From Omphiscola glabra (taxonomy: Eukaryota; Mollusca; Gastropoda; Lymnaeidae): DNA of 64,000 nucleotides. The stretch is from assembly GCA_964017045.1 (NCBI GenBank), contig OZ024794.1:56433108-56497107 (forward strand). The letters run 5' to 3'. Below the pieces are notes generated by a model. The model was not told the DNA's origin. It searched no databases and saw only the letters and a list, made by a program, of their open reading frames with translations. This document shows, piece after piece, positions 10,151 to 22,900 of this stretch (position 1 is the first letter of the stretch; the number at the start of each line of letters is the position of its first letter). The translations under genes were made by a program, and so were the position numbers.

Positions 10151-11466
10151 ATGAGAGAGAGAGAGGAGAGAAATTGTGAACATCTTTTTATGAACACCAG
10201 AGATAAAATAAGAAACTTCAATGACCTCAGACATGTTGACTGATAAAACATTGGTTAAGCAACTTAGCCTGTGTGTAATGTTGAGTAGTAGTTAGTAGGT
10301 AGAAGGGCTGAGCCAGGTGCTGACCAGCATACTTGGAAGATACCTGCACCAAGCCAATGAAAGTGAACAAAGGTACTGATGATTAAAAAACAATTATTGG
10401 GACATGTTTTACAATAATTTTTTTAAAATTTATTTACCAGATTAAAAATAACAGATACTGACTGGCGAGTGATCACAAACTAAATGTAACATAAGTGAAT
10501 CCACGAAAAAATCCCTTTTGCAAAACTGAGTTTTCATAATATACTAATTAACCTTATCCCTGCCCACCAAAGCCTATTTTAAATTTGTGTCATCAAGTTT
10601 TGTTTGATACGCTAAGAAAACTGTTGATCCCTGGTATCCAGTTGTCCACTGACACATAATTATGATATAGAGGTCATGATACACTAAACCAAAACAATAT
10701 TTTTTAATTTTAAGTCAAATGTTTTATTCTTCCAGTAACAAGTGTACTGCTTAGCCTGCTGTTAAACAATCAAATGTCTTGTCATTTGTACATAAATGAA
10801 GCAAAAAACAATTTGACACCAAAAGAAACTGAAAATTACATGCCAATTTTACAAACATTGCAGGAGGGTAATAAAATGAAACAGTTGAGGCGACAACACT
10901 TGACAACATTTGCGTCTATTGCCTCAGGCCTTCCAACCCCTAGTGCATGATACCCTCACACAGTTACTCTTGTAACCAGTGAAATATCCTCATCAACACC
11001 AGGCACAGAAACATTGCAAATCCCATCAACATTTATAGGAGCCATAATGATCAATAAATTGATCGTCAATAAGTTTTTTGCACTGGTAATTATCACAATA
11101 AGAAATATATGAAACCCAAGTTAATATTTTGCACCCATGTCAAAGTATATTTGTTAGATTTATAACCATATTTTTAAAAAAACACGTTCTAACAGCTGCT
11201 TTAATATTTTGATTCTCTTTAAATAAATATTTTTTATGATTTATAATAATTTGGTATTTGTTCAGTTTATTGTCTCATGTCTGGTGGTAGAAAAGTTGTT
11301 AATTCAAAAGATTGACTGCTATCAAAATCTCATCAAAAAACCATTTACATGATTTGATTGGCTAAATTCAGCTGTTAATATTGCAAAGTTACTAAGCTGT
11401 TCAAAATTCCTCAATCTTCAACAATGGAATTTTATGTAAATAAAGGTAAATAAATAATTCTGTATT
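10151..11466. other. intergenic region between convergent genes
   Basis: Starts with a short GAGA run at 10151-10172. Otherwise A/T-rich, with only the exon-like segment at 10736-10950 standing out. Confidence 0.5.
10736..10950 (+). CDS. unassigned exon-like open segment, 70 codons
   Basis: The segment begins after a pyrimidine-rich TTTTATTCTTCCAG acceptor and stays open for 70 codons to TGA (phase: two bases of a split codon first). It contains VLLSLLLNNQMSCHLY and MKQLRRQHLTTFASIASG. Its base composition is less A/T-rich than the sequence around it. It could be the last exon of an otherwise unseen + strand transcript, an alternative 3' exon of the DUF3987 gene, or chance. A donor-like AAAG|GTACTG at about 10372 could precede it. 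I do not recognise the peptide. Confidence 0.25.
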
Positions 11467-11472
11467 TTTATT
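11467..11472 (-). promoter_or_regulatory. FOCAD: candidate polyadenylation signal AATAAA of FOCAD
   Basis: On the - strand an AATAAA hexamer lies about 114 bases past the FOCAD stop, in an A/T-rich stretch. A second TTTATT-rich site just beyond could serve equally well. Confidence 0.4.
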
Positions 11473-11585
11473 TGCTAAAAAAAAAAGGCACGAGTTCTCT
11501 GCCCAGTACAGTTTCACCAAATATGAAAATGAAATTAGTTCAATTGCAGCTCCAAATGTTGAAAAATAATTATTGTCTCAAGTTA

Positions 11586-13978
11586 TCAGTTATTCAGCAA
11601 GACTGCTTTAGTCCATAGTGAGGCTGGCTTAAACTCTGGTTGATGTCGCAATGCCATCAAAGATGCTGAAAACGGAAAAAGAAAGCTTAAGATATAAGCA
11701 ATCAATGAAGTAAATATATTTATGAACCCATATGAACAAAAAAAGTCCTGAACATGGTTATCAACATTTAAGATAAAAAAAATGAACAACTAAAACGGTT
11801 CTCAACCTGTGCGTCAAAACCCCCTTTGTGGACATCTCACAATATGCCAAGGTTCACCTGTGAACTTCAGAACTTTTACTTTTTTGAAAAATTTGCAATT
11901 TTATTTTATCTGTAGCACCTCTTGTTTTAAAATTTAAATACTGTTAAACACCAGTTTCTCAATGCAACAACTTGTCAAATGTTAACTAGGGGGACTGCAC
12001 TCAAAATGTTGAGAAATTTTGACCTAGAATAATCTAAAAGCTAAAGTAATGCACAAAGGTTGGTGTGGATCACATATAGGATCTTGAAATATGAGGGAAA
12101 GGAAAATAAAACAATTATAAAAAAATAATTTTGAATTAAAATGCAACATTTTGATAACTGTTGATTAATTTTTTTTACACTTCTTTCCATCACTTTGGAT
12201 GACTGACTAGAAAGAAACATAATTATAAAGAGTCACAGTTTAAAAATTGTTAAATTTTGTGAACTATATCTAATTTCATGACACCTTATTTATGGAAGGG
12301 TAAGTCTCTGGGGTGTATGCTGAGGTAGTTTGTTGCTAGTAGATAGTGGATGAACTCAAAAATTCACAGCCATCATTTTTGCACCTCTCACAGGCGCACT
12401 TATTAAAATTTAATGGCCTCTAAAATTGACTGAAAGCTAAAAAGTAGCGTACAATATTTTTTTTTCATAACACATAAAACTTTGTAAATATATTTCAATT
12501 TCTGAAGAGTTAATGTCCTTACCATAAAAATCTGCTTTATCATCTTGGCTGATTTCATTCAGCTGCAGAAGTGTCATCATCCAGTCAATCACCTGGTAGC
12601 ATGAATTTGAACTTTTATTAGAAGATACTATTTGAAACAAATCTTTATTTGTGAAACAAGGCTTTCCCTAAAAAAAATAAAAATAAAACAAACCCACAAA
12701 ACAACCTTTCGTACTTAATAATAAAACCAAATAATATTGATTCTAACATGTAAATGGAATATCAAGTTCAAACCTGGCATGGATTAAATATAATATTTCT
12801 ACTACGTTACTTGCAATTAAAATTCATATTGGGATTTACATAGAAAATATTTAACCTAGATTCATTATCAAAAAACAATAAATTCACACAAACAACAAAC
12901 AACCACTATTGTCCAGTCAAAACGATGGATGATTTTGGAATGGGATAAAGTCTGTACGATCACATACCTTTGATAAAGTGGCATTCCATGGTTTACTGAT
13001 GAGGTTATTCACGATGCCAGGGAGATATCGTTTCATGAGTGCAAACATGTTGCCCAGATCAGGCACATGAGTTTGACTCTGTGCTTCTCTACAGCTGGTC
13101 ATTTTCTCCAGCTCCAGCTTGCCTTGCTTTAAATCAAAGAGTGAGTCACTGAAGCCCCAAAGGACGTGATCTGGGTTGACTGGGTATGTCATTGCAAGCA
13201 CAGCAGCGGTCACAATGTTTCCTACGCAACTGATCACCTGAGAAAAGTAAAAACTTAAATATTTATACTTTGTGTACTTTCAAAATTGGGCAGGTGATGC
13301 AAATAGATCATGTGTAATATCTTGAAGTGACGTGAGCAACACATCAACTCATATTCAACTGTCGGCCAGAAATCATCCAAATACAATAATGATATTGAAA
13401 CATCTTAATAATCATCCAAATACCTTGTCCTTTGATGGGGCAGTTTCCGCTAAAGGCATGGCCCCAGTCACAACAGTTCGGGTGTGGCCCAACAGTTCAA
13501 GGAACCACTGCTGACGGGCTACAGGCCCTGATGGGTCATCTCTTCTCTTGGAATAAGCAACCAAACAGTGAGAGAGTAACAACATTCCCATTTCGTGGTT
13601 CCTAGGAAAATATAGAAACAAATTAACACTCTGCCCCAAAACCCTACTGAACCAACATTGTTTAAGGAAGAATGGTAAAACTTTCTGTGTGAGAACAGGA
13701 ACATATTTAAGTTTGTTGACTAAATGATTTTGTATATTGTATTGTTTGAACTTATAAAATAAAAAAAAGTCAAAATACCAATAATTTGTGTTGAATGAGG
13801 CATCAATCATATAGTTGAGCAAAGAAATGGGTTGCCTGCCCTGGGCCACCAAATAGCATCTGATGAAAGAACCTTTGACCTGAGTTGTTGCATCAGAGAA
13901 ATCTGCCACAATGATGGAGTCCATTGCGTCATCTGGAAGCTGAGCCAAACATTGCCCCATGGCCTGGAGCATTGGTAC
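11586..13978 (-). CDS. FOCAD: FOCAD exons 13779-13978, 13424-13601, 12968-13237, 12523-12592, 11586-11665 (C-terminus)
   Basis: Five exons of 200, 178, 270, 70 and 80 bases. Landmarks are LPDDAMDSIIVADFSD with LVAQGRQPISLL, QQWFLELLGHTRTV, the 90-codon exon with VAVLAMTYP-type helices ending SKPWNATLSK, VIDWMMTLLQLNE, and finally ALRHQPEFKPASLW, which mirrors the human LPEFKKKAVW end. The stop codon TGA is at 11586-11588. Confidence 0.9.
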
Positions 13979-16900
13979 CTGTCATATAGAACAACAATGC
14001 TGTCACTTGTTGGGGGATTGCTTACCATGTCATGCTGACATCTTACCATGTCATGCTGACATCTTGAGGACAGGAGGGGGATTTTTACTCTCTGTCTGAC
14101 TATTTTCAGAGTACATAGTCTAAAGAAACGTTTTTAAAAAAGATATAATTACATGATGGCACTCTGTTATATTGTTTCCTTACTATTATGTTTGTTTCTA
14201 CTTAGACAAAAAAGGTAGAATCAAAGTCCAAATAGGACCCAACTCTTTGCAAATCCATATTTTGTACATACATCAAAGTCATCAGTTATTGCCTGGTACA
14301 GCTGTGATGTTGTTTCATAGAGTTGGAATGTCACAGCTTCAGGGGGATCATTCACAGCCAAAGCATCTCTCAGGCCTTGCAGTACGGCCAGTCGGAGACC
14401 CCTGGACTTGTTGTGAGTGAATGCAGGCAAACAACTGCGCTCCAAATACAGCTTCAGGACAGATGCAGAAGTTGACTTGATCAGACCAGGCATATACAAA
14501 TGTAAGGCGGCTTGAGTGGGTGGCTGGAAAACAGTGAGGCAGAGATGAAGACAGTTTGCTTCAATTTTAAAACACCGGTATACATGACAAGGATACATAA
14601 TTTAGAAAAAAATTTTAACATAATGCATTCTTAAATAAATTCCAGTTGGAACTGTAATTAAAAAGCGCAGCAGGGGCCTAATTTCTAATCTGATTAAACT
14701 TTTCTACTACCATTTCTTGTAAAACTATTTTGAAAATAATTGTTAATAAACTTTACAAGAATGTTTTCAAATAAATGAACTATTAGAGAGAGAAAGAAAA
14801 TGGATTTTTTAACAGTAGTTATCTAGAAGTATTAAGAATTTATGCTAGTTAAGAGTAAGGGAATGCATATATCTAAGATATAAAGGTTCGAAAATGCCAC
14901 TAAAGCAATGATGACATTCACAGTGTTCACCTTCAATGATGAGTAGAGAGGAGGAGTGATCCAAGATGATATGAATAGTGATGCGCTCAGGGAGGATTGC
15001 ATCTGAGCTGAGGCAACTTGGAGACACAATGTCTTTATTTCATCTCCTGTGGAAAAAATGTATTTGTACAAATTCAAACTGACTAACCCCAGAACTCTAC
15101 CTTTATATGAAATGATGCATACTGTAACAAGGGGCAATATTAGCCTTACCGTAATTTATTCTCATGAAGGGGGATAACATTACTGCCCAGTTGACAGGAG
15201 GGAGTGTACTCTTGACTTTCATACTCTCTAAGGCTGCCTGAATCTGTCTGATAAGGTTTGGCTCAGGAACTGAAGAAAGGACACAATTACATACAATCTT
15301 TGGATAATTGTAAATTTCAGTTGACAAAATATAGAATCAGATAGTTACACAGTAATTTTACCTCACTGTAAAGTCAATCTCTACTCTAGATTGATGATAA
15401 AAGTTTAAAGCAAGATATAGAGACCTGATTGGCCAGCCTCCAGTAGGAAATCAAACAGAGCTCTCAAAAGGCTCCACTCTGGCAGGTAGCTGTAGCTGGA
15501 CGGAACTGATACAAGAAATACATTAAACACATTTTTTTTTCTTCTATTTGTATTATTTTATTAAAAGACTTAATTCTTGGGATGAAATGAAAATGTTCCA
15601 TATGTTAAATAAACACTTAACACTTTTGCAAAAATTGCAAAGATAACTGATTTTAAGTTTATTAAGCTATATTACCAACCATGAGGGACAAAATAAATAT
15701 CTTAAAACAGTTGATACATTTGAATAGTTAAAAAACTTTAAAAAATTGAGCAGTGCTTGGAATAAATTAAATGTGCAGGATTGTGCATTAAGAAATGATT
15801 GTTTTGCTTGTAGGTCATTAAGGGCCAGAAGCTCTGGTAAAACTCACCAGCAGTGCGATTGTCAGTCACTGCAGAGCAGGCAGACTGGTACAAATGTCCC
15901 AACATCCAAGAGCTGACACTTTGGAGGCCAAGGTCACTGTGTTCTGACACAATTTTTGTCACAGTGGTTATGACCTCAGACACATTGACATCACTACCTG
16001 TGATCATTGAGCTGCCCCTTACCTAATTAGTGTGAATAAATATACCCTATTGTACATTATTTAAAAAAAAAAAATAGTTCCTCTTTATTTCTGAAGTAAA
16101 TGGTAAAATTTATTTTAAAAAAACAAGAATATATAATTTTGTCTGATAATCATGTCTTTAATATTTTATCAAGATAAATTACAGTTGGTGCTGCTTAAAT
16201 TTAAATCTTACAGCTTTCAATCATACACTGCCATAGAGAAGGTTCATTTTTATAAAAATGCTTTTAAAAGTCAGCTAACGAAATAATAAACTTTCAGACT
16301 TAAATAATTAAAGACTCCATAACAATCAAACTTGGTCCCTTGGAATTATTTTAAATAATCTTTAGATGGTTCACACCAATGTAAATGTAAGTGAATCTCT
16401 ATATGGTTCACACCAATGTAAATGTAACTAAATCTTTCAGGTTTAAAAATAAATTGTTTAAACCCTTAAAAAACATTTTCATGAAATACAAAGACCAACC
16501 GGAATCAGAGTTTGTTCAGATCCTACCATGGCCAACAAGCCGCTCAATTTGGAAACTTTTTCTGCTGGTGGTGTTTCCTGAAGGAAAGTTTTATATATAA
16601 TATTTCCACTTGTGAAAGCAATTAAAGAGTTTTAAAAAAAGAGGTGTTTTATTTATCTATAACCACAAAAAAAAACAAAAAAACTAGAAGGTAGGCCATC
16701 CTCTTAGATTGCTGTAATTAACAAAGAAATATATTTTAAAAATAAAGTAAGGCGTCAGAAACAAACCATTATTTTTTAGGAAAACCAATTCAAATGTGTG
16801 ATATTAAGGTTTAACTTAACCACTTGAAAGGTCCAATAATTTTATTCCCCATTTTAATTACCGTAATACAACTTTTAGTAACACGAGTCAGACATCTTTA

Positions 16901-19900
16901 GCAGGGGTTAGGGAGTCAGACATCATTGGCAGGGGTTAGGGGGTCAGACATCCTTGGCAGGGGTTAGGGGGTCAGACATCTTTGGCAGGGTTAGGGAGTC
17001 AGACATCATTGGCAGGGGTTAGGGGGTCAGACATCTTTGGCAGGGGTTAGGGAGTCAGACATCATTGGCAGGGGTTAGGGAGTCAGACATCATTGGCAGG
17101 GGTTAGGGAGTGAGACATCATTGGCAGGGGTTAGGGGGTCAGACATCTTTGGCAGGGGCTAGGTTATAAATTTTTCAATCAAAATTTGTCAGGAAGTTTT
17201 GAATTAAGATCCTGATTTACACAGTGTTGAGTGAAAGGTTTTTTATGTTTCTGTATTTAAAGCTGGCTCTTCTCCCATTGCTCTTGGGGTGAAGTCATAA
17301 AATATGGCTAACTGGTCCCTATATTAGCACAATATGAAGGTGGAAAGTTGAAAAGCTTGGCAAAATGGTCCCTATATTTGCACAATATGAAGGTGGAAAT
17401 TTGAAAAGCTTGGCAAAATGGTCAGTATATTTGCACAATACGAAGGTGGAAAGTTGAAAAGCTAATGGTAAAGTTACTGTGTTTGTGACAGCTAGCAACC
17501 AGTGATTCATCATCTCTTGTCTGAGTGATGTCACAGCCTGCACTCCTTGCTTGCTGAGTGAATATGTGATCAAACCAAGGGACAAACAGACTCCAGATGC
17601 CTGATACAGAACAAATCAGAATATAAACGTAAACTTTTCAATTTAAAGAAATGTTTTCTAAAATCTTACTCATAAAGATTTAAAATTCTTTTCAAAGCAG
17701 TTAATGTACTGATAAGTATTAGATAATGCAACCAATTAGAAAAAAAAAAATTCAGTGATCACATTTTTGAGTTGTTGACACAGCTATGGGACCTATGATT
17801 TTTAGTGTATAAACGTTTAAATAACCTATGCATTTTATTCATTAGAGCTTATGCTGAGGTTACTATCAATGTGTTGAAAGATTTATAGAGAAAGGAACTT
17901 GTTTCTTACTTGTGGGTTTTCCTGGGCCACTGTTTTAAGCTTGTTTACAACTGGCAGAATGGCTTCTTCACCAAGAGCATTGCAGGCAAACACAGAGCCA
18001 GTTACACTTGTCACAGTAACACACATTGCCTGGAAATGCACAAGTTGTAAATGAAGCCTTGAGAAGAAATTAAAATAATAATTGACGGACAGCATCAATT
18101 TCTAGATTTTCAAAGTACTAATATTTATATTCACTTCCTGCAATCCTACTTCTGGCCACATAAAGGAAATCTCTAAAGTTTTTTTTACTGTCATCTGATA
18201 CTTGTTATACCTCTTTTTGTCTTATTTTCTGATGAAGGCTCTAAGCCCAAACGTTAAAATCTTTTGTCCTGTCTACGAATTCAAGTTTAGCATACCCTGT
18301 TCTTATATTTCAGAAGAAATTAATTGGTTTAAAAACAAAACTATTATTTTAAGCTTGCCCAGACTATTACATGAAGTATGTAACATTGTAAGCCAAACGT
18401 AGCAAAATAACAAAATACTTGATAAGCCGCATCCTCCGCTGGAGTGTTCATCCAAAGGGCAGTTAATTTTTCCAGCACTAGGGTAGCATGGACCCGGGAC
18501 TCGGTCTTTCCTTCACTGCACATGCCACAGATAGCCAGTCCAAGGCCCAGAACACAGCCTGTCTTATTCTCAGTTTTAAGACTTAGAGTTATCTCCTCCA
18601 GAGCCGTCAAAGATTTCCACACCGCCAACATTCCCTGATATGACAGAAAGGAAAGAATGATTGATTAGTAATTGGTATTTTTAATAAGTTATTTACCTGA
18701 TATTAAAAAACCCCATTAAATTTCTAGTAATAACTACCTAGAGTTTAAGTTTTCAAATTTAAAATTTTTACTATTTCCTGGCCAAAGAATTTCTTTATTT
18801 TGTCAATGATCTGTGCCATAACATTAAATAAATTTTAACAAACAATTTATGATTTTTTGAAATAAAATCTAAGCAAAAATCTCCATAAAAAACAATAAAA
18901 ACAAAAAAATAATTGCACTGCATTATTTAACATAAATATTTAAAACAAAAAAGCAAATTTATTTATTTATAAAAATTAAGGACACAAATCTATAAGATAA
19001 TTAACAAAAATATAGTTAATTTAAGAAAAACAAAATAAGGATACAATATTTTGGTCTCTCACTTTACTTCCCGTCATTTCAGAGAAATGTTCTTCAAACA
19101 AATGACCCAGTGTCATGCCCAGAGCAAGTCCATTGCAGAATACCAAGACCAACGACTCCACAGGTTTTATTCCAGTGGGCAAGGCAGCAGCAAAAGTGTT
19201 GAGGAGGAGAACAATTTTCTCAGCATCTGTGGCAGTAAACAAGGGCACAAACTGGCTGGCGGCAAGATGGGCAACTGCACTACACAGTGTGCTCGGTGGA
19301 GTGCGATCCTGGGCTGATTTCTTGACAAACAATAAAAAGAGTCAAATGGCCATAAAATTAATTCAGAAATAACACATTTTCATGTGCTAACTCATACACC
19401 AGAAATATGATAAAAAATGTAATATTCTAAGTTTTATTTACTATTAAAATTTGTTATGATTTCTTAGTTGCAGTTTGAGATTTCCTCAGATTAAAATATC
19501 AAGATTTCCCTTGATTTAAGTGCTTCAACATCAGATGTTGTCTGTAAATGTATATTGAGATTTAATTGATGAAAATTTAAAAGAAAAATCAAAATAATTA
19601 TGTACGTCAGGCCTGCACAACATGCGGCCCGCCAGCACCCGCTTTTCGGCTCTCTAAGTAACAAAATTTTCTTTATTATTATTAGTTTCTTTATAGCACC
19701 CCCCTCCCCAATCCTATTTGGTTTTCGCCAGCACAAGTTTTTCATAAAGTATCACAGCCCGCCTTAAATTTTGAGCTGTGTAAGCCTGGTGTATGTGATC
19801 ACATACGAAAAGAAAAGGATCACAGTACCTGCTGACATAGTCCATGCAATTTTCCCTTGGGTGTGTAAGCTGGGTCCATCAGACAGAGGATGGTATCAAA

Positions 19901-22900
19901 GGTCATGGCTAGCCACAGAGAGTGTCCAACGAACTCAGGATTGGCATCAGCAGCTTTCAACAGTTCCTTGTCAAGATCCACCACAAACTTGTGGACAAAC
20001 AGAGCCAGACCTGCTAGTGCCAGGACGCTGTTGGCCTGGGAGGCTGGGCTTCCCCTGATTGGTACAGATACACCATGAACAAGTGAGAGAGAGAACGAGC
20101 GAATCAAAGAGACTGGTAGAGAGTGAGAAAGAGAAGAGAGTGATAGAAATGGAAAGATAAATAAACTTTCAATAATTAAAATTGTCCATTTATTTGTACA
20201 TGTTGTGTCAACGTTTTGGTTTTTGTTTCAAGCTATGTTGTCTCCAGGTGTTGTGCTTTGAGTTTTTACAATGAGCACAAATCAAATACAATGAACTCAC
20301 TTTGATGCTGACTTAATGACATCCATGATGGCATCTCTGACGCTGCAATGAAAAGATAACAGATTATCATTTGTTTAACTACGGTGATATTTAACCAATG
20401 TCTCAGACGACATCCCAACATCCCTTTTAATACATGGTCCAGGCTGTGAGCATTGCTGTATATTTAAGCTATTACTACTGCAAACTTACGCCATCCAAAC
20501 AACAGTCTTCTTTTCTGCTACATCAAACACTGAAATGTGACCGTGCTTCTCTTGAAGTTCTAGGTCTGCTTTACGACTCTGGGAATTTAAAGATGTAATT
20601 AGGATAAGAATTGCAACATTAAATATTTAGGCTATCATCATAGGATAAAAATTGCAACATTAAATATTTAGGCTATCACCATAGGTCCAACCTCTCCAGC
20701 AAGGTCAACACTTCCCTCTCCCCCACCAAATTAAAACCGGAACACAAAATAATACTTTTACAATTTGAACTTTTTTGTACAGAAATAATGAGTAATATCC
20801 ACCAAATAATGAGAGTTATATCCATCAAATAATGAGAGTTATATCCATCAAATAATAAGTTATATCCACCAAATAATGAGAACTATATCCACAAAATATT
20901 GAGAGCTATATCCATTGAATAATCCACAAAACACAAATTTAGAGATTCCGTGTTGAAAGACTTACCTCTAACAGAGACAAAAACAATCTTTCCATAAAAG
21001 ATTTCCAAGCTTCTGGCATGAGTGTAAAGCGGTGCCATTCTGATGGTTGAACCGGGACCTGTAGGGAGAAAATGTTGATGGCCAAACTGGAATCACAAAC
21101 TGAATGAGTATATTTTGCTAGCAGAGAATTGGAGCATTCAAAACATAAACAAATTAATCATGACATCTTCTTTTTTCTCCATGGAGTCAGAGTCAAAAAT
21201 TACTATTTATATATTTGTAATGTTTTCAAAATTATGAACTGGTTGAATACTTGACCTCCTGTAGCAACGTGCCAAATGTGTCCAGAAATGTTTTCCCATG
21301 ACGTATGACGTAATGTTTCCTGGGCCTCCCATCTCTTCCCATCTCCAGAGGTGGATCATAGCAGAAGAGAAGTCCAGCTGTAGGAAAATATAGTCAAATT
21401 TCTTTCACTTTTTTTTAATAGGATTAAAAAGGAAATTGAAGTTCAAACAAAGATATTCTCACATTAAGATCTATACATTTATGAGACAGTCAACAAGATG
21501 AGATATGTTGATTGAATAGGGAGATGTAATACTCAGTTAAATAAAAATTCTCTTTTAGAAATAAATTCTTAGAAAATGTGAGTTCAGAAATAAATCATTA
21601 AGAGCAGGAAATTGTATAAGAGCAATCAAGTTTTCCATTAATTTGACCATATCTACTCCAAAGGTCTTTATATCATTGTTGAAACCATCATCTTGACTGT
21701 TGGCTCTGCCATGATTCATTATTTCTGACAGTAATAAAATTGAAAAGAGACAAAGTGACTGACCAGCTAGCCCGGGTCTGAGGCCAGGCTGTTGACACTT
21801 CAGGTATTGTTGAAGCAAGAAGTTGGGGATGCTTTCAATAGATTTTCCCTGGCTGCTTCCTATGGCATGTCTCCGCTGTGATGAAGAGTAAATTCCTCTG
21901 GGTAGGTCAGTGACTTCTTTACTCAACATTGAGTGCAGAAATTTGGTGTAGCCTGGTACCAGCAGGTGGAGGACATTTTTGAAGCAATTAATTTTTTTTA
22001 ACCTATTATCAGATCTAAAAAATTAATTTCTAACAAATGCCTAGATCATGAATGATTTTTTTTACTCTTCTAAAAGCAATTGTATTATCATATTGAGAAG
22101 AAAATGATAATTTAAGTCAACACTTGATGCAACACCAGAAATCTAGGGGCAATCACAAACTTTTATTTACTGTCAAGAAATATTTCCAAAATCTGAACAC
22201 ACTGTAACAGTAGCCTCACCTGTGATAGTCGCCTCATCATTCACCAACTTTAATATTGAAACAAAACAGGAACCCGGAACTTGTGGGAACATTGTATCGA
22301 TATCGACTGCCTTTTCGTCATTGGCATCCTTCTTTTGTTGAGCTTCCAGTTCAGCCAAACGATAGAAATCACCTGTCACCTGTTCACCACACAGCAATAG
22401 AACTAAATTAAAGGGATCTCAGATTTTACATGAATGTCTTTCTAAAATTAGACGAAAATAAGATTTTGGCAGACATTCTTGCACAAAACCAAAGTCATTG
22501 AGTGGTAATCCAACTTTTCACTTGATGCTTTAATAACCTTAAGTTTTATTTACAAATGCAAAGCTGAAGTTATTCAGATGACATAAGACAATATATCACT
22601 GGGGGGAAAAGAATAAAAAGATGGAAATTAACAAACAAAGCTGAAGTTATTCAGATGACATAAGACAATATATCTTATTGGAAAAGAATAAAAAGATGGA
22701 AATTAACAAACAAAGCAGAAGTTATTCAGATGACATAAGACAATATATCACTGGGGGGAAAAGAATAAAAATATGGAAATTAACAAACAAAGCTGAAGTT
22801 ATTCAGATGACATAAGACAATATATCTTATTGGTAAAGAATAAAAAGATGGAAATTAACAAACAAAGCTGAAGTTATTCAGATGACATAAGACAATATAT

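Noticed and set aside
11481..11498. Poly(A) followed by GGCACGAG, resembling a cDNA-library adaptor
   Set aside because: Eight bases can match by chance, the orientation is opposite to the FOCAD transcript, and the surrounding sequence is continuous intergenic DNA.
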